Shown in pieces: positions 1 to 6,533 of a DNA stretch of 7,485 bases (position 1 is the stretch's first letter; every line of letters starts with the position of its first letter). Position numbers and translations under genes: made by a program. Source of the DNA: Chlamydiota bacterium (lineage in GTDB: Bacteria > Chlamydiota > Chlamydiia > Chlamydiales > SM23-39); NCBI GenBank assembly GCA_027449725.1, contig DAIDLB010000229.1, positions 1 through 7,485 on the forward strand. The letters run 5' to 3'. The notes below the pieces were generated by a model. It saw only the letters and a program-made list of their open reading frames with translations. It ran no database searches and was not told the DNA's origin.

Positions 1-498
1 AGCGGCGAAGTAAAGGAAAATTTTCAGTCCCTCATCGCACAACCGATCGAAGCGTGGGAAAAGAGCGACCACGAGAGCCTGCGGATCAACGGCTTTACCT
101 GGGACGAGGTCAAAAACGGCCGCACCACCCGCCACGCCTCGCAAGAGATCATCGATGTCTTCGCAAAGTGGAGCATCCGGCGTAAAAAAGCCTTCTTCAT
201 CTGCCAAAACCCCTCCTTCGACAGGGTCTTTTTTTCCCAGCTCATCGATGCAGACACGCAAGAGCTCCTCAGCTGGCCCTATCATTGGCTCGACCTCGCC
301 TCGATGTTCTGGGCCCTTTCCATGGAAAAGGCAAAAAACAGCGGAGAGCCGATGCCGTGGGAGATTGGACTCTCGAAAGACACGATCGCAGCCCACTACA
401 AGCTTCCTCTCGAGGAAAAACCGCACCGCGCCATGAACGGGGTCGAGCATCTCCTCCTCTGTTACCGCGCCGTCGTCGGGTTTCCCCATTCCCCTTAA
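1..498 (+). CDS. 3'-5' exonuclease, DnaQ/RNase T-like (DEDDh fold), 5'-truncated by window edge
   Basis: Frame 1 is open from the first base to a TAA at 496-498, giving 165 codons without a start, so the N-terminus (and the Exo I DxE motif expected there) lies outside the window. The visible part carries a good Exo II motif, NPSFDRVFF (Asn at 208-210, Asp at 220-222), inside a hydrophobic strand FFICQ. It then has a WLDLASMFWAL helix and an Exo III-like segment HRAMNGVEHLL beginning at 424. Members of this family remove nucleotides from DNA or RNA 3' ends using four acidic residues and a His. Odd point: the usual Exo III pattern is H-x4-D, and here the fifth residue after His is Gly (439-441), not Asp, so activity is uncertain. 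Whether it acts on DNA or RNA cannot be told. The fold is fairly sure; the exact subfamily is not. Confidence 0.75.
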   Translation, partial: SGEVKENFQSLIAQPIEAWEKSDHESLRINGFTWDEVKNGRTTRHASQEIIDVFAKWSIRRKKAFFICQNPSFDRVFFSQLIDADTQELLSWPYHWLDLASMFWALSMEKAKNSGEPMPWEIGLSKDTIAAHYKLPLEEKPHRAMNGVEHLLLCYRAVVGFPHSP

Positions 499-530
499 TC
501 GGCCCATCTACTAAATTTTTCCCTTATTAT

Positions 531-536
531 AGGAGG
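531..536 (+). promoter_or_regulatory. Strong Shine-Dalgarno before the small ORF
   Basis: A perfect AGGAGG sits five bases before the ATG at 542. It is the strongest ribosome binding site in the window and the main reason to take the following small ORF seriously. Just upstream, 511-530 is an AT-rich stretch (including TTATTAT) in otherwise GC-rich DNA, but I cannot define a -35/-10 pair there. Confidence 0.6.
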
Positions 537-541
537 AAACG

Positions 542-772
542 ATGGCTGCCATCCCAAGAAACACCTATTACCCTCAAAGAAGTGATCGATACGCACACAA
601 GCTGTCCGGACTGCCCCACGGGTGGGCGCCCCTCTATTTTACGCCGCTTGCCGACCTCGTCGAACATCTCCAAAACACCGCATTAGGGATAAAAACCGCT
701 GGGATCACCCCAGCGGAGCTCTTCTTTCAGACCTTCAATACGATGAGGGATCGAGCCGCACCTTTCCCCTAA
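542..772 (+). CDS. Small unrecognised protein (76 aa), overlapping the 3' end of cydB
   Basis: ATG at 542 follows an ideal AGGAGG and begins a 76-codon frame ending with TAA at 770-772. I do not recognise the product. It is rich in aromatic residues and Pro, with a fairly natural stretch LPHGWAPLYF followed by an amphipathic helix ADLVEHLQ. No signal peptide, membrane segment or metal motif is visible. It lies 43 bases after the exonuclease with no terminator between them, so the two could share a transcript. Its last 38 bases are antisense to the end of cydB, and its middle crosses the cydB terminator hairpin (696-716), so the C-terminal third may be accidental readthrough. The RBS supports translation; the sequence alone does not prove a functional protein. 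It could also be a decayed gene whose original frame ended at the TAG at 684-686. Confidence 0.4.
   Translation: MAAIPRNTYYPQRSDRYAHKLSGLPHGWAPLYFTPLADLVEHLQNTALGIKTAGITPAELFFQTFNTMRDRAAPFP
691..716 (-). terminator. Rho-independent terminator of the cydAB operon
   Basis: Read on the minus strand, an 8-bp perfect GC-rich stem (CCGCTGGG / CCCAGCGG, at 716-709 and 703-696) with a 5-base loop is followed directly by TTTTT (695-691). It lies 18 bases past the cydB stop codon, the expected place for an intrinsic terminator. On the plus strand the same hairpin is followed only by a weak CTCTTCTTTC run, so it might terminate rightward transcription poorly. Confidence 0.85.
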
Positions 773-1751
773 AGATCCGATAGATCCAAAATCCATAGGC
801 CAAGACCAGAGGCACGCCGATCGCTACGACGATCAACAAAACGCCAAGCGTCTTCGGCGACGAAGCGGTGTTATAAATCGTCAAGCTATAGGCTGGATCG
901 ATCGTCGAATGGACGATGGTGGGGAAAGTGCCGATGTGAAAAAGGCAAAGAAGAAGAAAAATACTGGCGCAGGAAGAGAGGAAAGCCCATCCTCCCCGGT
1001 CCTTTTTCACCTGGATCGGAATATTGGCGACCGCAGCGACAGCGAAAAGCGGAATCAACCAGAAAAAGGGCTGGTTGAGATGCGGGCGGAACATGTCCGG
1101 CAAGGTAGTGAGCGTCACAACGGTTGTGATTGCAAAGAAAAAGACGAAGACGGCTATCGCCGGATTGATCCATCGCCTGACGGTGGCATGCGACTCCCCG
1201 TCAGTCTTCATATAGAGGTAAATCGCCCCATGCATCGCAAAAAGAGCCATCGCGAGAAGACCTACGAGAACGGCATAGGGTCGGAAGAAGTCGGCGAAAG
1301 TTCCGACAAAATCCTGATCCGCATCGATCGGTACGCCGAGGATCAGGTTGCCGAGAATGAGGCCGATGAGAAATGAGAGAAGGATGCTCGACACAGCAAA
1401 AATGCAGTCCCAAATCTGCCGCCAAGCTGTAGAGGCTGTCTTACTGCGGAATTCGATCGCCACAGCGCGGAAGATCAGCCCTGCGATGAGAAACATAAAC
1501 AACGTGTAAAAACCGGAAAAGACCGTTGCATAGGCGTTCGGAAAGCCCGCGAAAAGCCCCCCCATCACAATGACGATCCAAACCTCGTTGCCGTCCCAAA
1601 CCGGGCCGATGGCATTGAGAAAGATCCTTCGCTGCTCGTCGGTTTTCGCGCAAAGGTGAAGAGCCCCCACACCCAGATCAAATCCGTCGAGGACGGTGTA
1701 CATGAGCACAGAGACGCCCATGACCAAATACCAAGCGGTCTGCAAATCCAT
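735..1751 (-). CDS. cydB: Cytochrome bd ubiquinol oxidase subunit II (CydB)
   Basis: This is the second subunit of the bd-type quinol oxidase, an inner-membrane enzyme that oxidises quinol and reduces oxygen to water with high affinity. The protein of 338 residues shows about nine hydrophobic segments. It has the family signatures DGFDLGVG (residues 22-29, Asp25 matching E. coli Asp29) and GPVWDGNEVW (49-58, Asp53 matching Asp58). The C-terminus, RLDPSSY, also resembles the family. It is shorter than E. coli CydB (379) and close in length to CioB-type subunits. I chose ATG 1751 because it follows an AAAGGGGGG ribosome site (1768-1760) at good spacing and gives the normal N-terminus. An in-frame ATG at 1781 would overlap cydA by 26 bases and add ten atypical residues. 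The start is four bases after the cydA stop, so the two are co-translated. No cydX-like small gene fits before the terminator. Confidence 0.95.
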   Translation of the reverse strand: MDLQTAWYLVMGVSVLMYTVLDGFDLGVGALHLCAKTDEQRRIFLNAIGPVWDGNEVWIVIVMGGLFAGFPNAYATVFSGFYTLFMFLIAGLIFRAVAIEFRSKTASTAWRQIWDCIFAVSSILLSFLIGLILGNLILGVPIDADQDFVGTFADFFRPYAVLVGLLAMALFAMHGAIYLYMKTDGESHATVRRWINPAIAVFVFFFAITTVVTLTTLPDMFRPHLNQPFFWLIPLFAVAAVANIPIQVKKDRGGWAFLSSCASIFLLLCLFHIGTFPTIVHSTIDPAYSLTIYNTASSPKTLGVLLIVVAIGVPLVLAYGFWIYRIFRGKVRLDPSSY

Positions 1752-1755
1752 AGAC

Positions 1756-3126
1756 TCATCCCCCCTTTGTTGGATAGACATTGCGATAAATCAGCTCGTC
1801 CGGCTTCGAACGGATCTCTTCAGGCCCATGCTTGATCTTCCTGTCGAGGAGAAAGAGAAAAAGGGCGAAGAGGAGCAAATAAATCGCGACAAACATCGTG
1901 ATCGATCCCCCCACCTGCCCGGCAGTGATTACCGTCGAGACACCGTCGCTCGTCCGAAGCACCTTCCAGACAACCCAAGGCTGGCGCCCCATCTCCGCAG
2001 AGATCCATCCCAGCTGATTCCCCATATGAGGAAAGAGGACTGATACGATCATCGACCAAAGAAGCCACCCCTTTTTCTCGAGCGTCCCTTTCCGCCAATA
2101 CCAGACGCCGAAGAGAGCGACGAGGAACATCAGGCCCCACATCACAACCATCCAGTGATACGTCTGAAAGACAACCGGGACATTCGGCCACTCATCCCGC
2201 GGAATCTGGTCAAGGCCCACCACTGGCTCCTTCGACCCATACATCAAAAAGCTCAAAGCCCCCGGAATCTTCACCGAATGGACTTCTTCTTTCTTCGCAT
2301 CGACCCACCCGAAAAGGGAGATCGGCGTCGATTCGGCCGTCTCATAGATCCCCTCGAACGCCGCCAGCTTGGCCGGCTGATGCTCCCCGATCATCTTCGC
2401 GTTGCTGTCTCCCGACGCGAGCTGCAAAAATAAAACGGGAAACGCGACGGCAAGCCCGATTTTCATCATAGGCATAGCCAGATCCCGGTGGCGCCTCTTC
2501 AACAGATAATAGGCCGCGACCGAAATCACAAAGAACGCCCCCGTCAGCCAACACCCGAGCGTCACATGGCAAAGCCGGTCCAAACTCGACGGATTGAACA
2601 CCATCCCCCAAAAACTGTCGATGACCGCCCTCGGCCCCACCGGCGTCTGCTCGATATGGAAAGAAGCCGGCGTCTGCATCCAGGAGTTGGCCACGAGAAT
2701 CCAGATCGCGCTGAAATGCGCCCCCAAAGCAACGCAGATCGTCGCAAAATAATGGAGCTTCGGTCCAACCCGGTCCCATCCAAACAACAGGATGCCCAAA
2801 AAGCCCGCCTCGAGGAAGAAGGCGAAAATCCCCTCTGTAGCCAGCGCGCTCCCAAACACGTCGCCGACAAATCGCGAAAAACGGGCCCAATTCGTCCCGA
2901 AAGCAAACGTCTGAACCAGCCCCGTCGCAACCCCAAGCGCAAACGTCAAAGCAAAGATCTTGATCCAAAAATTCGTGATCTCCTTATACCGGTGATCCTT
3001 CGTCTTTAGATACAGCCCCTCCATAATCACAAGCATCAAACCCAGTCCAATGCTGATTGGAGGATACAGAAAATGAAAGCAGCTATTGATCGAGAACTGA
3101 ATCCTCGACAGTGTGAGCACATCCAT
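1756..3126 (-). CDS. cydA: Cytochrome bd ubiquinol oxidase subunit I (CydA)
   Basis: Catalytic, haem-carrying subunit of cytochrome bd oxidase (456 aa). Expected haem ligands and conserved residues are all visible: His18 in SCFHFLYPP, His187 in RLCHVTLG, Met379 in EMGRQPW (379-384), and the acidic pair Glu98 and Glu106 in [13 protein letters not shown]. The quinol-loop start [12 protein letters not shown] carries Lys253 and Glu258, which match E. coli Lys252 and Glu257. The length (456 against 522 in E. coli) and the short stretch between KLAAFEG and the next helix indicate the short Q-loop form. ATG 3126 is chosen because [12 protein letters not shown] aligns with the family N-terminus and a weak AGGGAT lies just upstream. 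The frame stays open upstream to an ATG at 3228, but those 34 extra residues are basic and unlike CydA. cydA heads the operon with cydB and is transcribed away from cdaA. Confidence 0.96.
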   Translation of the reverse strand: MDVLTLSRIQFSINSCFHFLYPPISIGLGLMLVIMEGLYLKTKDHRYKEITNFWIKIFALTFALGVATGLVQTFAFGTNWARFSRFVGDVFGSALATEGIFAFFLEAGFLGILLFGWDRVGPKLHYFATICVALGAHFSAIWILVANSWMQTPASFHIEQTPVGPRAVIDSFWGMVFNPSSLDRLCHVTLGCWLTGAFFVISVAAYYLLKRRHRDLAMPMMKIGLAVAFPVLFLQLASGDSNAKMIGEHQPAKLAAFEGIYETAESTPISLFGWVDAKKEEVHSVKIPGALSFLMYGSKEPVVGLDQIPRDEWPNVPVVFQTYHWMVVMWGLMFLVALFGVWYWRKGTLEKKGWLLWSMIVSVLFPHMGNQLGWISAEMGRQPWVVWKVLRTSDGVSTVITAGQVGGSITMFVAIYLLLFALFLFLLDRKIKHGPEEIRSKPDELIYRNVYPTKGG

Positions 3127-3154
3127 GGCAATCCCTAAAATAAAATTTGAGCAT
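3083..3154 (-). other. Possible short upstream ORF overlapping the cydA start
   Basis: On the minus strand an ATG at 3154 follows an AAAGGAAAG ribosome-like site and opens a 23-codon frame (+1 relative to cydA) that ends with TAG at 3085-3083, inside cydA. The 10-base string GATTGCCATG occurs twice, 28 bases apart, once at this ATG and once at the cydA ATG. The upstream copy has the better Shine-Dalgarno match. The peptide is not recognised. It may be a leader ORF that tunes cydA translation, or just a chance duplicated start. Confidence 0.25.
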
Positions 3155-3373
3155 GGCAATCTTTCCTTTTTTCGTCCATCCCGATTGCGAACAAGAAGCA
3201 AAGCGGCTAATATGGCTCTCGGGGGCATAAGGGCTCCGCCCTTAAGATCCCGCTAAAGGACTTCGTCCTTTAGAATCCTATTTGTTTTTACATAAAAACA
3301 ATGGGTTTCCAAAGGGCTCGCCCTTTGGCGGGTCTAAGGGCGGAGCCCTTAAAGAAATGCCGAAAATAGACTT
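3127..3373. promoter_or_regulatory. Divergent intergenic region between cydA and cdaA
   Basis: This 247-base region must hold the promoters for both the leftward cydAB and the rightward cdaA operons. The left part (3127-3180) is AT-rich around the cydA start. The right part (3224-3361) is taken up by a large palindromic repeat. I could not find a convincing sigma-70 -35/-10 pair with correct spacing in either direction. No Shine-Dalgarno sequence is visible in the bases before the cdaA ATG. Confidence 0.6.
3224..3361. repeat. 138-bp near-perfect inverted repeat (MITE- or REP/BIME-like palindrome)
   Basis: The left half (3224-3289) pairs with the right half (3294-3361) along almost its whole length, with a few mismatches and small bulges and one 6-base loop-out near the right end. 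The centre is GTTTTT-ACAT-AAAAAC at 3284-3299. Each arm also contains two small self-complementary hairpins. Left arm: TAAGGGC-TCC-GCCCTTA (3228-3244), and a 9-bp stem starting CTAAAGGAC with loop TTC (3253-3273). Right arm: CCAAAGGGC-TC-GCCCTTTGG (3309-3328), and TAAGGGC-GGA-GCCCTTA (3335-3351). The first and last are exact reverse complements of each other. There is no ORF inside. A non-autonomous miniature transposon or an intergenic palindromic repeat family explains this best. A clear target-site duplication is not seen. Confidence 0.85.
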
Positions 3374-4171
3374 ATGGAACTCTTCCACGCGATCACGCCC
3401 TTCCTCGAGATCCTGATCATCGCGATCATCCTCAACTATTTGCTCTCGTTTTTCTGGAATACGAAGTCGATGGACCTCGTGTTGGGGCTGTTTGCATTTT
3501 TGCTGATCATCGCGGCGTCGAGCTGGTTCAACCTGCCTGTCTTGCATAAGATCATGGTCTTGGTCGGGAACGTGGCGGTGATTGCCTTGTTGATCATCTT
3601 CCAGCCGGAGCTGCGGGTCGCCCTTTCGAAGCTGAGTTTGAAGAGCAGGCGGTTCCGCGAGATCACCGAGTTCGACAAGTTTTTGGACCATCTGGCCAAT
3701 TCGGTGTACCGGATGTCGGAAAAGAGGATCGGCGCGCTGGTGGCTTTGGAAAATGAGGATTCGCTAGAGGAGTATGCGCAGAAGGCGGTACTCTTGAACG
3801 CCGACTTTTCGCCCGAGCTCTTGGAGACGATTTTCGCGACGAATACGCCGCTGCACGACGGGGCTGTGATCTTGCGCGACCGGACATTGCTTGCGGCGGC
3901 GGTCATCCTGCCCCTTGCGGAAGACAGCTCCCAGCTGGCAAAATCGATGGGGACAAGACATCGGGCGGGGTTGGGATTGAGCCATATGACCGATTCGCTC
4001 GTCATCATCGTCTCGGAGGAGACCGGCAAGGTGTCGATCGCGAGGGAGGGCATCATGACCCGCGGCGTCAAGATCGACCGCTTTAAAGGGATCATCCGCA
4101 GCATCTTCAACCCGCCGCCAAGGATGAAGCTGCAGACGAAATTTAATTTTTTCGATTGGCTTAAAACATGA
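3374..4171 (+). CDS. cdaA: Diadenylate cyclase CdaA (DacA/YbbP), membrane-bound c-di-AMP synthase
   Basis: It condenses two ATP into the second messenger c-di-AMP at the inner face of the membrane. The 265-aa protein matches the CdaA plan. Three hydrophobic helices lie at about residues 8-28, 34-52 and 56-76, ending in the typical IIFQPELRVAL. A connecting helix follows, then the DisA_N/DAC domain from about residue 118 (RIGALVALE). Both catalytic motifs are intact: DGA (162-164, in TPLHDGAVI) and RHR (195-197, in GTRHRAGLG). The length is close to B. subtilis CdaA (273). ATG 3374 gives the usual N-terminus, but no Shine-Dalgarno is visible, and the 138-bp palindrome ends 12 bases before it, so translation may depend on RNA structure. 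Its stop overlaps the next start (ATGA at 4168-4171). The Chlamydia homologue is known to make c-di-AMP. Confidence 0.95.
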   Translation: MELFHAITPFLEILIIAIILNYLLSFFWNTKSMDLVLGLFAFLLIIAASSWFNLPVLHKIMVLVGNVAVIALLIIFQPELRVALSKLSLKSRRFREITEFDKFLDHLANSVYRMSEKRIGALVALENEDSLEEYAQKAVLLNADFSPELLETIFATNTPLHDGAVILRDRTLLAAAVILPLAEDSSQLAKSMGTRHRAGLGLSHMTDSLVIIVSEETGKVSIAREGIMTRGVKIDRFKGIIRSIFNPPPRMKLQTKFNFFDWLKT

Positions 4172-5412
4172 AAACGCTTCTTCGCCGGCTGTTCATAGAA
4201 AACTGGCACCGGAAACTCCTCTCATTGATTTTGGCTATGATCATCTGGATGATCATCAACCACCAGATGACCGTGACCAAACACGTGCACAACATCCCTG
4301 TCCGCGTCGAGCATCTGCCGGCGGAAAAGACGATCGAAAATATGCAGGTCAACGGCATCCTGAACAAGAGGATCACGCTGACGATTACGGCCAATAAGAG
4401 CGTCATGGATGATTTAACGGGTAAAGACCTCGAGGTGGTCATCGATGCCAGGGGCAAGCCGGACCAGTGGATCGCGACGATCGGAAAGAAAAACCTCGTC
4501 AGCCTCAACCCCGATATCGACGTCGGCAAGGCGATCAGCCGCGTCGTTCCTTACGATCTCATCATCAAGCAGAGCAAGCTCATCACCGACAAGATCCCTA
4601 TTCTTGTCTCCCAGCCGATCGGCGAACCGCCGAAGGGCTACCAATACCTCGACATCTGGCCCTATCAGCTCCATGTCACTGTCACGGGGCCCGAGGAGAC
4701 GGTCAAGAGGCTCAAAGCACGGGGGCAGAAGCTCACATTCAACCTCTCGGACCTGACCAGAAATGAGCTTGACGCCCTCCAGTCGGGGCTGCGGAAAGAT
4801 AATGCGGAGGAGGTAAGCTTTTATGTGCCGAACGCATGGAAGAAAATCAACCTCCCGATGCTCTCCGATACGCCGGTCGAGATCGACGATCCGCAGGCGA
4901 AAGAGCTCCGGATCGACTTCTCCCGCCAGGACCTGATCCCGATCGGAGTCGACATCCCCGTCGCCATCTACTTTCCACCGAAGTACAGCGCCACGCTCAA
5001 CCCCGACACCTATACCCTGGCGACGAACAACTTCGTCGTCAAGAAAAAGGGGCTCAAGATGATCACCCAGCCGCTCTATGCACAAGGGGTGAGCAAGCTC
5101 TTTGTCGACATCGTCAAGGAGATGCTGGAGATCTATCTGATCGCAGCTCCCAAAAATGAGCGGGAGACGCTCCTTTGGACGTGCCAGTTCGCCTATCCTC
5201 ATGAGCTGGAAGACAGATATGTCGCAAGGGTGATGTCCGAATCGCATGAAGAGGGGGGAGACGTGCAGCCGTATGCGCGGGAAGAGTATCTTCGAAACCG
5301 CTTCCGCAGCTACATGAACCGATTTCGCCTCTATACGGCGAAAAACCAGAAGCTCAACCTGAAGATTGAGCTGCAGGCGAACACGATCACCGTTCAGCCG
5401 CAAAATCTTTGA
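4168..5412 (+). CDS. ybbR: YbbR-domain protein, CdaR-like partner of the diadenylate cyclase
   Basis: YbbR-domain proteins in this position (CdaR in Firmicutes) bind the cyclase through a membrane anchor and modulate c-di-AMP output. The product (414 aa) has a short basic N-terminus, one membrane helix at about residues 16-31 (KLLSLILAMIIWMIIN), and then a long beta-rich extracytoplasmic part. The first repeat spans about residues 40-135 (NIPVRVEHL through VVPYDLIIK) and the second about 142-230 (KIPILVSQP, then LHVTVTGPEETVKRL, typical of the family). A more divergent third repeat spans about 245-330. The last 85 residues (charged, with RNRFRSYMNRFR) match nothing I know. It overlaps cdaA by four bases (ATGA), so coupled translation is likely. 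The same gene pair exists in Chlamydia (CT012-CT011). The regulatory role is inferred from homologues, and sequence similarity across phyla is low. Confidence 0.85.
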   Translation: MKTLLRRLFIENWHRKLLSLILAMIIWMIINHQMTVTKHVHNIPVRVEHLPAEKTIENMQVNGILNKRITLTITANKSVMDDLTGKDLEVVIDARGKPDQWIATIGKKNLVSLNPDIDVGKAISRVVPYDLIIKQSKLITDKIPILVSQPIGEPPKGYQYLDIWPYQLHVTVTGPEETVKRLKARGQKLTFNLSDLTRNELDALQSGLRKDNAEEVSFYVPNAWKKINLPMLSDTPVEIDDPQAKELRIDFSRQDLIPIGVDIPVAIYFPPKYSATLNPDTYTLATNNFVVKKKGLKMITQPLYAQGVSKLFVDIVKEMLEIYLIAAPKNERETLLWTCQFAYPHELEDRYVARVMSESHEEGGDVQPYAREEYLRNRFRSYMNRFRLYTAKNQKLNLKIELQANTITVQPQNL

Positions 5413-6533
5413 TGAAAAAAATCGTCCTCCTCAAATCGTGCGTCTCGAATAGCGGCGGACTGGAAAAGTATGCATCGCGCATCGCGTCCCGCTTCCTCGA
5501 CAAGGGGTGCGACGTCACTCTCCTGACCCAAGGCAAAGCCCCTTCGATTGAGCCGATCCGCATCTTCGCCGCCAAGACATGGAGCTGGCCCGCCTTCGTC
5601 CGGATGGAGCAATACGACCGCTTTGTCAACAACTGGCTTGAGACCCATCCGGCCGACCTCGTCTTCGGGATGGACCGAAACCGGAGGCAGACCCACCTGC
5701 GAGCGGGCAACGGCGTCCATGCCGCCTTCCTCCAAAGCCGCATCCTCACCGAAGGCCGTCTCAAGTGGCTCGTATGCCAGGCAAACCCGCTCCACAGGAA
5801 AATCCTCGAGCTCGAACAGGCGGCCTTTGAAAACCCCTGCCTCCGAAAGCTTTTCACCAACTCCCACATGGTGAAACGGCAAATTCTTGAGCGATACCGA
5901 ACCGACCCAAATAAGATCGAAGTCGTCCATAACGGCGTCGAGTGGCACGAGATGCAAGGCGCTTTCGACGCCTGGGAGTCCGAAAGACCTTTCATCATAA
6001 AACGCCTTGGCCTCGACCCTGCCCATTTCCACCTCCTCTTCATCGGCAACGGCTATCTTCGCAAAGGGCTCGGCCAGCTCCTCCGCGCGCTCGGAGCCCT
6101 CAAGCGAAAAGATATCTCCCTCAGCGTAATCGGCAAAGAGACCCATTGGGAAAAATACCGGGACGAGGCGCGGCGCCTCGGCCTCAACGTCCATTTTTTC
6201 GGCCCCCAAAAAGATCCCCGCCCTTTCTATCAGATGGCCGACGCTCTTGCGATCCCCTCCTTCTACGATCCCTTTGCCAACGTGACGATCGAAGCGTTGG
6301 CGATGGGGCTTTTCACCGTCTCCTCGAAGACCAATGGAGGCTGCGAAATCCTCACGCCGGAAAACGGCGCCGTGATCGAGAAGCTGACCGACCCTGACGC
6401 CATCGCCGCCGCTCTAGCCATCGCCCTTGCACGGCCCAAGACGGCCGCGCGCGCAAAAAAAATACGCAAGTCGGTGCGCCACCTCGACTTTTCCCATCAA
6501 ATGCCCCTCCTCATCGACGCCGCGCTATGTTGA
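5412..6533 (+). CDS. Glycosyltransferase, GT4-like (GT-B fold), WaaG-resembling
   Basis: Likely transfers a sugar from a nucleotide donor to a cell-surface glycan or the LPS core, on the cytoplasmic face of the membrane. The 373-aa protein has an N-terminal acceptor domain starting KKIVLLKS with a glycine loop SGGLEKYA (14-21). The C-terminal donor domain follows VVHNGVEW (171-178), with LLFIGNGYLRKGL (Lys218), LSVIGKE (237-243), and NVHFFGPQKD. The E-x7-E motif appears as D-x7-E in FYDPFANVTIEALAMG (Asp286, Glu294), a variant seen in LPS glycosyltransferases. The layout recalls WaaG (LPS heptose glucosyltransferase), but the sugar and acceptor cannot be assigned. ATG 5412 shares its A with the upstream TGA (TGATG); an in-frame TTG at 5409 is a weaker option. 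The gene sits between ybbR and htrB, which are neighbours in Chlamydia as I recall. Confidence 0.88.
   Translation: MKKIVLLKSCVSNSGGLEKYASRIASRFLDKGCDVTLLTQGKAPSIEPIRIFAAKTWSWPAFVRMEQYDRFVNNWLETHPADLVFGMDRNRRQTHLRAGNGVHAAFLQSRILTEGRLKWLVCQANPLHRKILELEQAAFENPCLRKLFTNSHMVKRQILERYRTDPNKIEVVHNGVEWHEMQGAFDAWESERPFIIKRLGLDPAHFHLLFIGNGYLRKGLGQLLRALGALKRKDISLSVIGKETHWEKYRDEARRLGLNVHFFGPQKDPRPFYQMADALAIPSFYDPFANVTIEALAMGLFTVSSKTNGGCEILTPENGAVIEKLTDPDAIAAALAIALARPKTAARAKKIRKSVRHLDFSHQMPLLIDAALC

Noticed and set aside
285..686. 133-codon plus-strand frame overlapping the exonuclease and the small ORF
   Set aside because: The first two thirds lie inside the exonuclease in another frame and are Arg/Pro-rich. 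The tail (ITLKEVIDTHTSCPDC onward) is mildly protein-like but has no start or ribosome site of its own.
1752..1781. Earlier in-frame start for CydB at 1781
   Set aside because: It would overlap cydA by 26 bases and add ten hydrophilic residues; the AAAGGGGGG site is correctly spaced for the ATG at 1751.
3127..3228. N-terminal extension of CydA by 34 residues
   Set aside because: The extra residues are basic and unlike any CydA, and their start codon lies at the edge of the palindromic repeat. The internal ATG at 3126 gives the family N-terminus.
3228..3351. CRISPR-like or riboswitch reading of the repeated hairpins
   Set aside because: The repeats are inverted and palindromic with no regular spacers, and no known riboswitch core is recognisable; a foldback element fits better.
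3211..3377. TATGG at 3211-3215 and 3373-3377 as a target-site duplication around the palindrome
   Set aside because: The copies are not immediately next to the repeat ends, they are only five bases long, and the right copy contains the cdaA start codon; chance is likely.
3436..4209. 257-codon minus-strand open frame antisense to cdaA
   Set aside because: It is Ser/Arg-rich, low in structure, and covers a gene with intact DGA and RHR motifs; a chance open frame.
4414..5403. 329-codon open frame on the minus strand, antisense to ybbR
   Set aside because: It is a shadow of the GC-rich third-position codon pattern of the real gene; its composition (Arg, Asp, Leu, Val rich) is artificial and it has no family signature or ribosome site. 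The plus-strand frame has clear YbbR features.
5394..6209. 271-codon minus-strand open frame antisense to the glycosyltransferase
   Set aside because: It is the mirror of a gene with well-supported GT-B motifs; no motif or start signal is seen on the minus strand.
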